DNA from: Oscarella lobularis
Lineage: Eukaryota > Porifera > Homoscleromorpha > Homosclerophorida > Oscarellidae
Assembly: GCF_947507565.1 (NCBI RefSeq)
Contig: NC_089183.1
Location: forward strand, 3,247,772 to 3,311,771
Direction: 5' to 3'
Length of the DNA: 64,000 nt
In this document: positions 19,883 through 34,504 of the stretch, piece after piece
Layout of the letters: the number at the start of each line of letters is the position of its first letter
How positions within the stretch are numbered: position 1 is the stretch's first letter
Made by a program: the position numbers and the translations under genes
Notes under the pieces: model-generated
Seen by the model: the letters and a program-made list of their open reading frames with translations, nothing else
Told to the model about the DNA's origin: nothing
Databases searched by the model: none

Positions 19883-21041
19883 TTAATTACTATCGAAACT
19901 ATAGCGATCGAGAAAGCTAAACTGTCTCATTTTTCTCCTAACTTTATCAATCAAAGTCTTATTCCATTTGACATTGTTGCGAGAGTGTGACGGCTTTGAG
20001 AATAAGAGACTGGCACAATCTCGCAGATATCTCTCTGAACATTCAATCTTTAGATAGTCACACACACGTAAGAGCGTCGTTTTGGGGTTTGACAATAAAT
20101 CCATGCTGTGAATATCCAATACCGTATTTAGAAGTCGAATTTCGTTTGTTTTTTCCACCAGACGAAAATAGTAGTCAATTTTCTTATTTAGTAAATCTAC
20201 GTTATCCAATACCTTTCCCTAAATACAATTAATTAATTAAATAAGAGGAAACTTGTTAATATTTCTCACTTCAATTATTCTTTTTCGCGTTCCTAATGAA
20301 CGAATAGCAATTGTAGCAATATTATCATAAGGATTGCGTATGACGTGGAGAAAGCGTATAGGCACGTGCACAGCACGCCCCAAGTCTTCAACCCACGTAG
20401 AAGAATCTTTAGAAGTGAGAGCTTGAGTCGTAGATCCAGCCTGTTTGTCCCCAATCACCTAGGAAACCAAGAATACCTATCTAAAACTACATAGCTTCAA
20501 AAACCCTAAATAGTGACCTGATTTGATTAATTCGATTAATTAATTAAATTATTGGTATCCGGTACAGTACCTGTATTGTTTTGTTGTAGCGTCCGTTCCA
20601 TTGGTTGGGCACGTGATAGAGTAGCGCGCTTTCTCCGCGTATTTCGTGTCGTTTTCCCTTCGACGATGAAGCGAGTAGAGAATTGCCGAGCAATTTCGAA
20701 AATATATACGGTCGATTGTATTTCTGCGCATGATCGGTCAGGTGAGGCCACACGTGGAAGAAATTGTATTCGTGCGCAAGAACGACGTGAGGATGAGCGT
20801 CGAGAAGCGTTCCGAGCAACGTAGAGCAGCTGCGCGGATAGCCGATGAAAAATAACATGGAACGAATGTGTTTGAATGCCGATAAATGCTCCGTTATGTT
20901 GACGTTCAACGCGGCGCCGCGTTTCGCCTCTTTCTTCGCTTTTATTCGTCGCCAGTTGGCGTCGCGTGGAAAGGTGAGTAGGAAGAAGCACGTTGCGACG
21001 ATTAGAAGTGCTGCTAATACGACGGGCAAACGCAACGGCAT
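19883..21041 (-). CDS. Type II membrane sulfotransferase-like protein, copy A
   Basis: A predicted Golgi type II membrane protein. It has a short N-terminus (MPLRLP), a signal anchor (VVLAALLIVATCFFLLTF), then a sulfotransferase fold. The 5'-phosphosulfate loop is FIGYPRSCSTLLGTLL, which fits the PAPS-binding P-loop of carbohydrate sulfotransferases. HVIRNPYDNIATIAIRSL fits the 3'-phosphate-binding motif. The C-terminal exon carries DIHSMDLLSNPKTTLLRVC and ends YSFDSN before TAA 19883-19885. Three coding exons are separated by short introns. Acceptor substrate is unknown. It is a tandem duplicate of copy B, and its ATG lies 62 bp downstream of the copy B stop. ATG 21041 is chosen because earlier in-frame ATGs would extend back to the end of copy B. 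Confidence 0.8.
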
Positions 21042-21102
21042 CGTGAGAACTATCAGGGCTTCGCGTCGGTTCCCGGATATATATACGCACTGTGTATTTC
21101 TC

Positions 21103-22204
21103 TTAGTCACTCTCGAAACTATATCTCCTCAAAAAATCATACGGCCTCATTTTTATTTCAACTTCTTTTATTAGTGTTCTAGTCCACTTGACGTTCTTTC
21201 GTGACTGCGATGGCGTTTTGAATAGAAGACTTGCGCAATCCCTTAGGTATTTTTCAGAACATTCGATTTTTAAATAGTTGCATATACGAAAGAGCGTCAT
21301 TTTTGGCTTCAGCAATAAATCGATACTGTGAACGTCTAATGCGTTTTGCCGAAGTCGAATTTGATTAGCCTTTGAAACTAGGTGAAAATAATAGTTAATT
21401 TTTCGACTCAACAACTCTTCATCATCTAATATTTTTTCCTATAAGAGATCACGTGATAAAGGGCTTTAATTTGCACAGGTGAACGTACATTGACGAGAAA
21501 CTCTCTGCCTTGGTTTAAGGAACGAATAGCAATTGTTGCAATATTATCGTACGGGTTACGTATGACGTGAAGAAAGCGTATAGGCACTTTGACTACATTA
21601 TGTAACTTCCATATCAATTTAGAAGACGCAAACCACGACGTGGAACCCGCTTTCTTATCCCCAATAACCTGAAACAAAAATCAATTAATTAATTAATTAA
21701 TTAATTAATTAATTTCACTTGTATGGTTTCATTGTAGCGACCGTTCCACTGGTTTGGCACGTGATAGAACAGTCCCGCATCCGCGTCTCCCTTTGTCGGA
21801 CTGCGTACGCCGCCTTTCGACGAGGCGAGTATGGAATTGCCGAGAAGCTGCGAGTAGATGTATTGGGGGCTCGATTTTTGCACGAGATCGGTCACGTGAG
21901 ACCAAACGTTGAAGAAATTGTACTCGTGCGCGAGAACGATGTGCGGGTGAGCGTCGAGAAACGTTCCCAAGAGGGTCGAACAGCTGCGCGGATAGCCGAC
22001 GAAGAAGAGCATGGAGCGAATGTGCTCGAAAGAGGCTCTATGCTGCGAAATGTTTACGGCGATTGCGGCGCCTTTTCGAGGCCATCGAGGCTTTGGACTA
22101 GGGCTGTTGTGACGCTTTTCCGGTGCAAACGTTTTGATTAGAATATAGGCGGCTGTTAGAAGAATAAGGCAAAGAAAGCATACACGTAGAGTTTCCCACG
22201 GCAT
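21103..22204 (-). CDS. Type II membrane sulfotransferase-like protein, copy B
   Basis: A paralog of copy A with the same three-exon structure. The anchor is LRVCFLCLILLTAAYILI. The PAPS loop is FVGYPRSCSTLLGTFL, and the 3'-phosphate motif is HVIRNPYDNIATIAIRSL. The shared segments YHVPNQWNGRYN and VIGDK.AGST immediately precede and follow the first intron. The protein ends LRRYSFESD before TAA 21103-21105. ATG 22204 (MPWETLR) is preferred to an in-frame ATG 81 bases further upstream, because it places the anchor close to the N-terminus as in copy A. The intron at about 21685 contains a long ATTA run. Confidence 0.8.
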
Positions 22205-22582
22205 TGTTGAGACGGGAAACTCGTGAAGAGGTCCGGGACAGTGGAGACGTTGTAAAACGCCGAGATTTGGCCGAATAGAGCCCAACGCGACTTCTTGACT
22301 ATGAATATGCGCCGACCTGCTATTAAAGAAGCTTTACGATCAGGTTCGAATCGCGTAGGTTGACGGAAAAGGCGAAAATCGAACGCGAAACGTCTAGGAG
22401 GCGTGGTTTCTCAAAAACGCTACGTTAAAGAACTGAAGAAGGCCTCGTCGAGCCGCTTCTCGACACGATAAAGAATCAAGAAAACGAAATGCATCGGATT
22501 AATATTATTTAATCCACGTTGTACCTTCGCTTGAATGAAGTGCGCATGAGTGAGTCAGTCACAAAATCGATTTAGCTTCACA
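22205..22582. promoter_or_regulatory. Shared 5' region between sulfotransferase B and SRCR gene
   Basis: This 378-bp spacer separates divergent starts. I see no coding sequence, RNA gene or repeat in it. It must hold both promoters, but I cannot point to specific sites beyond a short AT-rich stretch at about 22500. Confidence 0.3.
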
Positions 22583-23572
22583 ATGTTGCTCACCTCTTTT
22601 CTCCTCCTCCAAGGTACATGAAAAAAATTTCAAATAATTTTCTGATCTTCTATTTTTAGTTGCAATGTCTTGCATATCCATTTCCTCTTCGCTTCCGGAA
22701 TCATCCGAACGAATTCGCTTCTCTCCATCGAATCGCACTCCACACTCAGGCCAAGTGGAAATTCGTCACAATTCCCAATGGGGAACAATTTGCGCGGACG
22801 AATGGGATCTTGACGACGCTCAAGTTTTCTGTCGTCAACTCGGTTACCCGTCAGCGGCGGAGGCGTCAAAAACAACAAACGGTCTCCTCACACCTAGCAT
22901 TGACGTCACGTGGATGACCCACGTGGATTGCACGGGCTACGAACCAACAATCGAAGATTGCCTCTTTCCTGGCTGGGGTCAAATCGATTCCTGTCTAGAT
23001 ACATCTCAAAGCGCAACAGCAACATGCCGTAATAATTAATGATAATAACAATTAATAATTAATAATCTATTATTTATTTATTTTTTAGGTGTTTCTGATG
23101 ATGAGGCGAGGGTTCGGCTTGTCGATGGGACTTCGCCGAATGAAGGTCGCGTTGAGGTTTACGTCGATGGTGAGTGGGGAACGATTTGTGGCGATTCTTC
23201 TTGGGATATCAATTCGGCGGATGTGGTGTGCCATCAAGTGGGATTCCCCGACGCTTCCATTGTGGAACGCGACGCATATTTCGGCGAAGGTGTCGGGAGA
23301 ATTGCTATGAGTCACGTGACGTGTTTTGGTGGAAATGCGGAAGTTGCCATACAGGAGTGCGGATATTCGAATTGGCGTCAAGCCGAGGCAGTTTGTGGAC
23401 ATGAGCAAGACGCTGGAGTCACGTGCCGTAAGATAAGAAAAAATAAATAAAGTTATTTAATTAATTGGATGTGTTTCTATAGGTAGTTGGTCTGATACGA
23501 ATGAACCACGCCCTCCTTCTGGTAAGAGAAAAGAGGCATAGGGGAAACCATGGGCACTAAATGGGTCATATT

Positions 23573-23604
<32 letters not shown>

Positions 23605-24408
23605 TTTTGCCGTGGTTTCTCCCATAAAAAGTCTCACTTATGTATATGTCTTTTATATTAGATTTCTCTGGTGACGGTTTTCATGGTTAGTTAGTATTGA
23701 TTAATTAATTAAATATTGACTTTTTCTCTAGATGTCAAAATCGTCGGCGGTTCGTCAGATATGGAAGGAATCGTCGTTGTTCTTCACAACGGCTATTGGC
23801 TTCCTATTTGTAAGAACCACTGGGACGATAAAGATGCCCAAGTCATCTGCTCAGAATTGGGATACAGCAGGGAAAAGTCTCGCGCAACAAACGGGGATCA
23901 ATACGGTAGGCTATCGGGTGGCTGGTCGAGTTATTGGATGGATAATGTCCAATGCGAGGGACACGAGACTCGGCTCGTCGATTGCCCATTCGACGGATGG
24001 GGCGTGCATTCTTGCAGCGCGACACGTGGCAGCGGCGAAGAAGCTGGCGTCGCGTGTGAATTCGATAGAGCAGATGGCGACGGACTTTCTCTCGGCTCTA
24101 TAGTCGGAATTTCCGTCGGATGTACGTTGGCTGGAATCGCCGTCGTCGTCATGGTGATTATTGCGAAAGCGTGCCGTCCGACTCGCGCCGGATCGATGAA
24201 TGTGGCGACGGGCGGAGAGAGAGGAATACCGGTTAAAATCGAAATGACGAAAGGTGGGGCCCCCGTTACTAGGGCGACGGCACCCCCTTCCATTCCCCTT
24301 CCTCCTGAACCCGAATCCGTGGACAGACCCTATCAACTGTATCAAGCGCCTCCCTCCTATGACGTCGATGAACACGTCTACGATAACCCTGTTCCGAGAC
24401 AAGCGTAG
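22583..24408 (+). CDS. SRCR-domain single-pass receptor
   Basis: A scavenger-receptor cysteine-rich membrane protein. It starts with a signal peptide (MLLTSFLLLQ, continued after an intron). SRCR 1 has GQVEIRHNSQWGTIC, DAQVFCRQLGYPSA and DCLFPGWG. SRCR 2 has RVEVYVDGEWGTICGDSSW, DVVCHQVGFPDA and CGYSNW. A short linker of small exons leads to SRCR 3 (YWLPICKNHWDDKDAQVIC, DCPFDGWGVHSC). Then a membrane span (LSLGSIVGISVGCTLAGIA, VVVMVIIA) and a cytoplasmic tail follow. The tail contains a PPSY motif and EHVYDNP, possible WW-domain and phosphotyrosine or endocytic signals. Sponges and other basal animals have large SRCR repertoires, linked to self or microbe recognition. The ligand is unknown. 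Confidence 0.82.
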
Positions 24409-24698
24409 TTTCTTCAAAGAGTGACATAGAACAGACTATGGTCTAAGAACTAGAGCTAGAGTATACCCGTCCCCCTTCCAAAAAAAACCGTCGTACTGTC
24501 GAATGTATTACGTTTACACTTCTTTCAACACGCCAAAAACTTTGAATTTTTCCTCCCACAGACGAGTGACGTGTTTTCCCTACCGTAAGAATATCACAGC
24601 TGGACTTTAGAGAGACTCCCCCCTCCCCTCTCCTTACTTACCCCAATAGGCGGTCTGTTTATTTTGACACCGGTTCTACCAAACATAGAACCACAATG

Positions 24699-25444
24699 TC
24701 ATCGTTTGAGAGCTCTTCTATCGAAAATGCTTACGATAAACCGTTCGTTTCGTCGGTGCACGACGAAATCGTCGCTCGTCGCGGTTTTCGACTCGCCTGC
24801 ATCGATTTGAGGTATTGATGCGCTTCCAATTGACGCTGGAGACTCGCAATCTGGAGCAAAACGATGCGTTATTCCTTCGAGGTTATCGTAGTGTACCTTT
24901 TGTTCTTGGGTGTGGCATTTCTCTTCGAGGCTTTGAATCAGCGTTTGCAATGCGATGTTTTCGTCCTTCAAAGTGCCATTCTTCTCTTCGAGTTCCCTCA
25001 TCTCTCTCTTGATCGTTGCCGCGTCCACTTTTCGGACCACCTTGATGATTCGTTTCGTTTTCTTTACGCCGTTTTCCTCCGACGTCTCGCCGCCGACGGC
25101 TGTCGCGTCGTCGGAAGCGAAACTCGAACACGATTCGCTCACTTTGACCTAAGGAGTCAAGACGAGGCGCGTGCCGCGACACGCGTGTGTGCGCCCACGC
25201 AACATAGGCTCACTCTTTGCCTCGATGGCGAGGGCATTGGTGGAGGTTCTGGGCTGTCTGGAGTCTCGGGAGGATGTCCGTTCGTTGGCACGACGTCATT
25301 TTCGTCGTCAATTCCGTTCTCTGGAGCCGCAGGGACGATTCGCTTGATCTTTTTCTTCTTGACCACTGTTATGATTTTCTTCTTCTTCTTTTTAGGCTGC
25401 GCTGCGGCCGTTGTCGTCGTCGTCGTCGATTCGTCGTCCAACAT
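24699..25444 (-). CDS. Lysine-rich, coiled-coil protein, unrecognised
   Basis: Two coding exons. Exon 1 (from ATG 25444) has a Thr/Ala stretch, lysine clusters (QPKKKKKKIITVVKKKKIKR) and a proline-rich, acidic end (PPETPDSPEPPPMPSPS). After a splice at QR|VKV, exon 2 gives a serine-rich segment (SESCSSFASDD), another basic patch (KKTKRIIKVVRK), and a coiled coil (IKREMRELEEKNGTLKDENI, LIQSLEEKCHTQEQ) before an ending RRALKR. A TTTTTTCTAG acceptor immediately before the ATG suggests a non-coding upstream exon. The lysine clusters suggest a nuclear or nucleolar location. I do not recognise a family. Confidence 0.6.
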
Positions 25445-26023
25445 CCTAGAAAAAAGTCGCGAGAGAGCTCCCACGGGGCTATACTCTACTTGATTTCCAT
25501 GCAAAGCAAACGAAACCCCTGTGGCAAATGGCGCGCGCAAAAATATGCGCGATACAGTTTTATATGGGGAGTTTCTCGCTAAGAAACAACGCCCCAGTGT
25601 ATGCAGCGAAGCGGGAGGGCGTCTCTGCTCACCTGTTCGTGTTGTTTAGACAGAACTGCGCTGCAGTTTCGAGAGGAGAGAGTCGCGGTGCGCAGATCAA
25701 GTCCTCAGGATCTAGGAATAAGCCACACCGATTGGTATGTGTATGCGTATACGATGGGATTCGATCGCTTATAAGCTAATTGCGGCAAACATTTTATGGG
25801 GCTGGGAAATCGACGCCGCCCTCCCACTTTGTTGTGGGGCAAATCAAAACCGCCATGCACGCCACGCGGAGACCGTCGACGATCGCGCTTCATCTCGCGA
25901 AAAAACCCCCAAGCGATGCCCCATTTATTTCGATTCGACACACATTCCAACGAGAAACGCGACACGAACAACAGCCACACACATGCACGTACACATAGAG
26001 AGGCCGCCTAGAGGGAAAGTTTC
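25445..26023. other. Gene-free spacer, upstream of the coiled-coil gene
   Basis: 579 bp without a supportable gene. It contains the presumed 5' UTR exon and promoter of the minus-strand gene ending at 24699, and the 3' region of the acidic protein gene. Several short reading frames overlap each other on both strands, none with a recognisable domain. No repeat or RNA gene was seen. Confidence 0.4.
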
Positions 26024-26416
26024 CTAAGCTTCGACAGCAGTGTTGGTCGTTTCTTCGCTCTCAGCTGCCTTCCCGCCGCCCTTTTTCTCCTCGCTGGACG
26101 GCGGCGGAGATGAAGACGCATCAGCGGCTTCGGCTGTTGTCGATTCTTCGCTTTTTTTCTTGTTCTCCGCCTTCGGCGCGTCGCCTTCGCTTTTGTCTTC
26201 TGACAGTGGCGGCGGCGCGGCGTCTTCTACGGCGTCACCGCTTTCTTCGTCTAGTTTAACTCGCTTAGGGTCGCTCTGTTCGACTTTTTCCGGCTCCGGC
26301 GCCTTCGTTTTCTCGCCCTGATCCGTTTTCGGGGGATCGGTCGTTTCTGTGGCGACGGGAGACGCCGTTTTCGGCTCTGTTTCGGTCTTAGCGGACGATT
26401 CGCTCGACTCGGACAT
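26024..26416 (-). CDS. Small acidic, disordered nuclear-type protein
   Basis: A single-exon gene encoding about 130 residues of low complexity rich in Glu, Ser, Lys, Ala and Pro. It starts MSESSESSAKTETEPK and ends TTNTAVEA. The one distinctive element is DPKRVKLDEE near the middle, which matches the c-Myc type of monopartite nuclear localisation signal (KRVKLD). A nuclear, chromatin- or chaperone-associated disordered protein is plausible. No domain can be named. The opposite strand also has a long serine/alanine-rich frame, which is a codon-bias shadow. Confidence 0.55.
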   Translation of the reverse strand: MSESSESSAKTETEPKTASPVATETTDPPKTDQGEKTKAPEPEKVEQSDPKRVKLDEESGDAVEDAAPPPLSEDKSEGDAPKAENKKKSEESTTAEAADASSSPPPSSEEKKGGGKAAESEETTNTAVEA

Positions 26417-26800
26417 GATCCTAGATAGATAGCGTAACGATGAAATCGAATGGTACAACGAAAACGATCGATTAGCGACGACGCTTCTCATTGGCTAGTC
26501 GGTCAGACTATTTTGACTTTGATTGGACGCGTGTGTTTGGCGCCAAAAAAAAGGTCTTTAGCACTGTGCTACATTCGATTGGACTCGCTTTTACAGTATT
26601 AGTCAGTCAGCGTACAGTAGTGTGTCGCATGCCTCAGGTGTGGGCGGTGGCCCATCAATTTTATACGGGGCCATAGAGGTCGAGTGTTCTCCGAGTTCCA
26701 CGCACGCGATCTCGTCACTTTTCGCTCGTTTTCTGCTGCGTGACAGATAGCTCGATCGAGTGCGCGCGTTCGATTGACGGGGGGCCCCCGACGAGGAACC
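26417..26800. promoter_or_regulatory. Shared 5' region between acidic protein and GCC1
   Basis: 384 bp between divergent ATGs. A GGGGCCCC palindrome (26781-26788) lies 13 bp before the GCC1 ATG. No TATA box was seen. Short overlapping reading frames here have no recognisable content. Confidence 0.35.
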
Positions 26801-29787
26801 ATGGATCGAGAAAAACGTTCGGAACTCGCAGCGACACTCGAAAGCCAACGCGAGCAAATCTCTCGCTACGAAACGCGTTTTCGCGGTACGCAGACCTCGT
26901 ATATGAACCATCGAAGCATCGAATCGTTCTCTAGACGTAGTAAAAGCGTATAAAAGCGTTTTGAAGGAGAAAGAGGCTCTAGAATCGACAGTTCGAGCTC
27001 TGAGCGTTCAATCGAAGGAAGAAGGCGATGACGAATCGGAAACGGAGTCCCAAAGCGGCGTTGCGGCTCTATCCGACGCTTTGGCGACTCTAACCGAAGA
27101 AAAATCGAAAATCGTTTCCGATTTTCAAGCGGATAAAAAAGAGATGCGAAATCAATTCGAAACGAATTTGCGCGAAGCGAAATCGGAGAAGGAACGCTTG
27201 GAGAAAATCGTCGAACGTTCGAAGGACGAAATCGAAGAATTAAAAAGTCGATTACGTCAACAGCAAATCGATTTGGAAGGAGAAATGAACGATCACGTGG
27301 CCATGTTGAGAGAATTGCAACAGGTACTCGCAACAGAACGAGACGAAAAAGAAGAAATGGAAACACAGGTTAATCAAATTAGATAATTTAATTAGTTAAT
27401 TTAATTAGAGTTTTTCCCCAGTTGGAGGATTTTCAAAGGCGAGTTATTTTGGCTGATAGCGAAGTGGAGGATTTGAAAGAGAAAACGGATGTTTTTAAAT
27501 GTGAAATTAGTGTAAGATTAAATGTCACGTGATTTATCTCTGGACCAATTAAGGAATAGGAGTTAAAGAAGCGACTTCGTGCCGCCGAAACGCGAGCGAA
27601 AGAGTCGTCTCAACCTCAGCCTCTCGTACTTCAAATGCAAAAGGAAATAGCTGATTTGAAGGCTTCACATGCCGTTGCTCTACTTGCGGAGCAACAGCGC
27701 GCAAATGAAATTGAGAAACAGTTGCAAAGAGCCAAGCAGGTGACCAGATTAATACATATTTATTTATTTATTTTTTGAGGTTTCTTTTTAGCGTGAAGAG
27801 GAACGTGTTTCTAGTTTGGAGAATCGCGTTTCTGAGCTTTCTGACGTCATTGGTGGGATAGAGAAATCGCGGGAAAATGACAGGGCTGTTATATTGTGAG
27901 TTGATTAATATATTGATTTATTGCTATCTGCTATTTTCTCTTTGGGAATTAGAAAATTAAAATCGAATCAATCTGAAAATGCAGCGCTAAAAGCGGACGA
28001 TAATCGGCAAATTTCACAGCTAAAAGTAAGTCTAAGGATTTTTAATTAAGAGGCGATAGTTATTGATTTTTTAGGGTTTATTAGCTGAAGCGAATTCTAA
28101 AGTGGAACGACTTTTTTCTGAGAAAGAGAGTCGCGTTATTAATAATGAAACGGGTTTGGATCAAAGTGAAATAGTGAGTCGATAAATAGTTCTCTTTAAT
28201 TAATTTTATGACGTATTTTTTGTATAGGACTATAAAAGAGAGTATGAACGTCTTCAGGACGAAATGTATCAACTTAAGCGAAGAGCGACTGACGCGAAAG
28301 TTAATAAAAATAAAAATTGAAATATTAATTAACGTTCTCTATTTTTCTAGTCTCTGGGAAAGAGTAGCAACATTGAACGACTGCTCAAAGAGAGAGAAGA
28401 TCTTCAACATCAAATTAATTCCTTGACGACTCTCAATCAACAAAAGGAAGAAGCATACAGAAAAGAGGTAGGCTCCATACTTATTTTCATTTTTATTTCT
28501 TATTTATTTCTATTTCATTTCTATTTCTATTTTATTTTTATTTCTATTTTATTTTTATTTTATTTTTATTTCATTTTTATTTCTATTTTTTTATTTTATT
28601 TCTATTTCTATTTCATTTTTATTTCTATTTTTTATTTTTATTTTTACATTTCTATTTTATTTTTATTTCTATTTCATTTTTATTTCCATTTTATTTTTAT
28701 TTCTATTTCATTTCTATTTCTATTTTATTTCTATTTTATTTCTGTTCCACAGATTGTCGAACTTCATGAGGAGCGACAACTTCTTCAGCGAAAACACGTC
28801 GAAGCGTTGGACATCGCCGAGAAACGGTATCAATCGTCGCTCTCCGATTTACAGCAGAGCGTTCAGAATACGCGCGAACGAACGCGCGTTCTTCTCGCCG
28901 ACAAAGACTCAGAAATGCTCGAAATGAAATCTCGTTTGCTGAGAAAGAGTTCGTCCTATTTGGATGACTGGGAACCGGAATTACCGAGCCCGGAGTTCGC
29001 TATAAATTGTGTTTTTATTTTTATTAATTTTTTTCTTGTAGTGCTCAAAGTCCATCGAAAATCATAAGCTATTCAGAATTATTGAAGAAAGCGCCTAACG
29101 TGAAAAGTCATCCTGGAAAAGTTAAACAGGTAAAATTGTATTTATTATTTTTAGTTTGAGTTTTTATTTTTTTCTATAGTTGGGTGCCGATGTTGCTGTT
29201 CGCGAGCTTCTATCTCTTCCCAAACTGGTTAGAAATAATTATTTTAATCGTTTTTTTTTTATTTATATGTGTTACTTCTTAGACGTCTCAGGCGGAGATG
29301 TCTTTGCTACATTACGCTGAGCAACAGTCGAAACGCGAGGCTGGGATGTGTGCGATGAGGAGAGAGAGATTGGAGCTTGAACAGGGTCTTAGAGATGCGT
29401 CAGAAAGGCAGGAAATAAGAAAACACGTCACCTTGCTATTAGATCTATTTTTAGAGAGGATAAATACGTTGAACAATTGGCTTTGTTGAAGGAAGAGATT
29501 CGGAAACTGGAGAGGGACAGGTAGAGGAATTAAATAGATTAATTTTATTATTTATTTGTGTCTAGGTCCAGAGAAACTGCTAATATGGAGTATTTGAAGA
29601 ATGTTATTTACAAATTGCTTCTTTCTGATCCGGCCACGCCCATTTATACGCAGCTGGTCAACGCCTTGGCGACAATACTTCATTTTAGTCCAGAGGAAGT
29701 GAGATATTAAGTATTTAACCTATTATATAGCCTATTATTTTAATAATGCAGATTAAACGACTAAAGAAACCGAAAGGCTGGTGGTGA
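26801..29787 (+). CDS. GCC1: GRIP and coiled-coil golgin (GCC1/GCC88-like)
   Basis: A trans-Golgi network tethering golgin. It starts MDREKRSELAATLESQ and is coiled coil for most of its length, across many exons (EKERLEKIVERSKDEIEELK; HEERQLLQRKHVEALDIAE). The C-terminal exons carry a GRIP domain: TANMEYLKNVIYKLLLSD, QLVNALATILHFSPEE and IKRLKKPKG, followed by WW and the TGA at 29785-29787. GRIP domains bind Arl1-GTP on the TGN. The conserved aromatic at Y of NMEYLKNV is present. The spacing NxEYLKNVxxKxLxSDP is closest to vertebrate GCC1. ATG 26801 is the first in frame and begins the coiled coil. Confidence 0.85.
28470..28752 (+). repeat. Degenerate TTTATTTCTATTT repeat filling a GCC1 intron
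   Basis: About 280 bp of pyrimidine-rich repeat built from TTTATTTC, TATTTC and TTTTATTT units. It occupies almost the whole intron from the donor at about 28468 to the acceptor TTCTGTTCCACAG. The intron is about five times the local norm, so the expansion is recent or tolerated. Confidence 0.8.
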
Positions 29788-30052
29788 AAAATTTCTATTC
29801 GCGTAAGTCTATTTTGGAAGATTTATAAATTTGATACAGATAATTACATACTCACGCGATGCATGAGTACGCAGGTGGGAAAGGTGGGCGTATATAATTG
29901 AATTTCGTTGAGATTGACCAATAGGAGGGCGTGCTTCGTCCACGTGACCGTGTGGCACACTCCTCGCGATTGACGCCTCGCAGTCGAAGGAGTAAAGACG
30001 TTCCTTTCGCCGATTTGTCGAGCCTTTGTTCCTATCGTCGATCGATCGTGCA

Positions 30053-33528
<3,476 letters not shown>

Positions 33529-33665
33529 GGAGGGGGAGAACTGTAGTCTGGCGTTAGCTATGTGCGCTAATGCTCGTTTTAGGTGTACGTTTGTCTGACA
33601 CTTTTTGTTTTCTTTTGATGATGATGAATGAATTGTGAATCCACGCGACCACGCCCACTTTTACG

Positions 33666-34483
33666 ATGCAAGCAGAGATTAAGTAGGAGAGGGATGTGTA
33701 ACTCGCGCTATCACGTGACTTTTTCTGGTACACACGTCTGTTGTCGCGGCATCCCGGATGCGATTCGACTCGTGAAGCGCGTGGCTGTACGAGGATTCGT
33801 TTAGAGCGACGGTTTCGTGCCTAAAGTAGAGCAATATCTTCGCTAACAAAGTAGGTTTGGTTATCAGCCCAAGCGGTCTTTTCGTAACGCGTAATTAGGC
33901 GGCTTCGCCGCACGCGCGTCAATGTGCACCAAATTACTTGCACGGCTCACCTTGGATGTACATCCTAATGCAATCCAAGCGTGTTTTGATGTTAGGCGCA
34001 TTGTTTAGAGCTGGTTTTAGTAGGATTGCAACAAAGATTTTGTAGCTTTGGTCAATCTGAGGCATTGTGACGTACCCATTGACACGCCTACTTATGCACC
34101 ATCTATCTACAATCTTTGTTGCAATCCTACTAAAACCAGCTCTAAACAATGCGCCTAACATTAAAACACGCTTGGATTGCATTAGGATGTACATCAAGGT
34201 GAGCCGTGCAAGTAATTTGGTGCACATTGACGCGCGTGCGGCGAAGCCGCCTAATTACGCGTTACGAAAAGACCGCTTGGGCTGATAACCAAACCTAACT
34301 TTGTTAGCGAAGATATTGCTCTACTTTAGGCACGAAACCGTCGCTCTAAACGAATCCTCGTACAGCCACGCACTTCACGAGTCGAATCGCATCCGGGATG
34401 CCGCGACAACAGACGTGTGTACAGAAAAAGTCACGTGATAGCGCGAGTTACACATCCCTCTCCTACTTAATCTCTGATGCAAG
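33666..34483. mobile_element. 804-bp fold-back element with 7-bp target duplication
   Basis: Bases 33673-34476 form a giant inverted repeat. The left arm (33673 to about 34040) is reverse complementary to the right arm (about 34109-34476), with only a few one-base differences and a roughly 70-bp loop. Ends are CAGAGATTAAG and CTTAATCTCTG. ATGCAAG flanks it on both sides (33666-33672 and 34477-34483). CAG-type ends with a 7-8 bp duplication suggest a hAT-derived non-autonomous element. No transposase is encoded. Both arms carry TCACGTGA (33711 and 34431). It lies between the LIM gene 3' end and FANCF, 28 bp before the FANCF ATG. Confidence 0.85.
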
Positions 34484-34504
34484 TGTCTGCAAAAGCGCGC
34501 GCTA

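Noticed and set aside
20536-21090. Alternate-frame ORF over sulfotransferase A
   Set aside because: It lacks motifs, while the overlapping frame carries the PAPS loop and anchor.
28423-29067. 214-codon ORF with long Phe/Tyr/Ile runs resembling a membrane protein
   Set aside because: The hydrophobic run is the TTTATTTC intron repeat of GCC1 read as protein.
33934-34227. 97-codon ORF inside the fold-back element as transposase remnant
   Set aside because: It reads through one arm, loop and the other arm, so its composition is dictated by symmetry; no DDE or zinc-finger motif.
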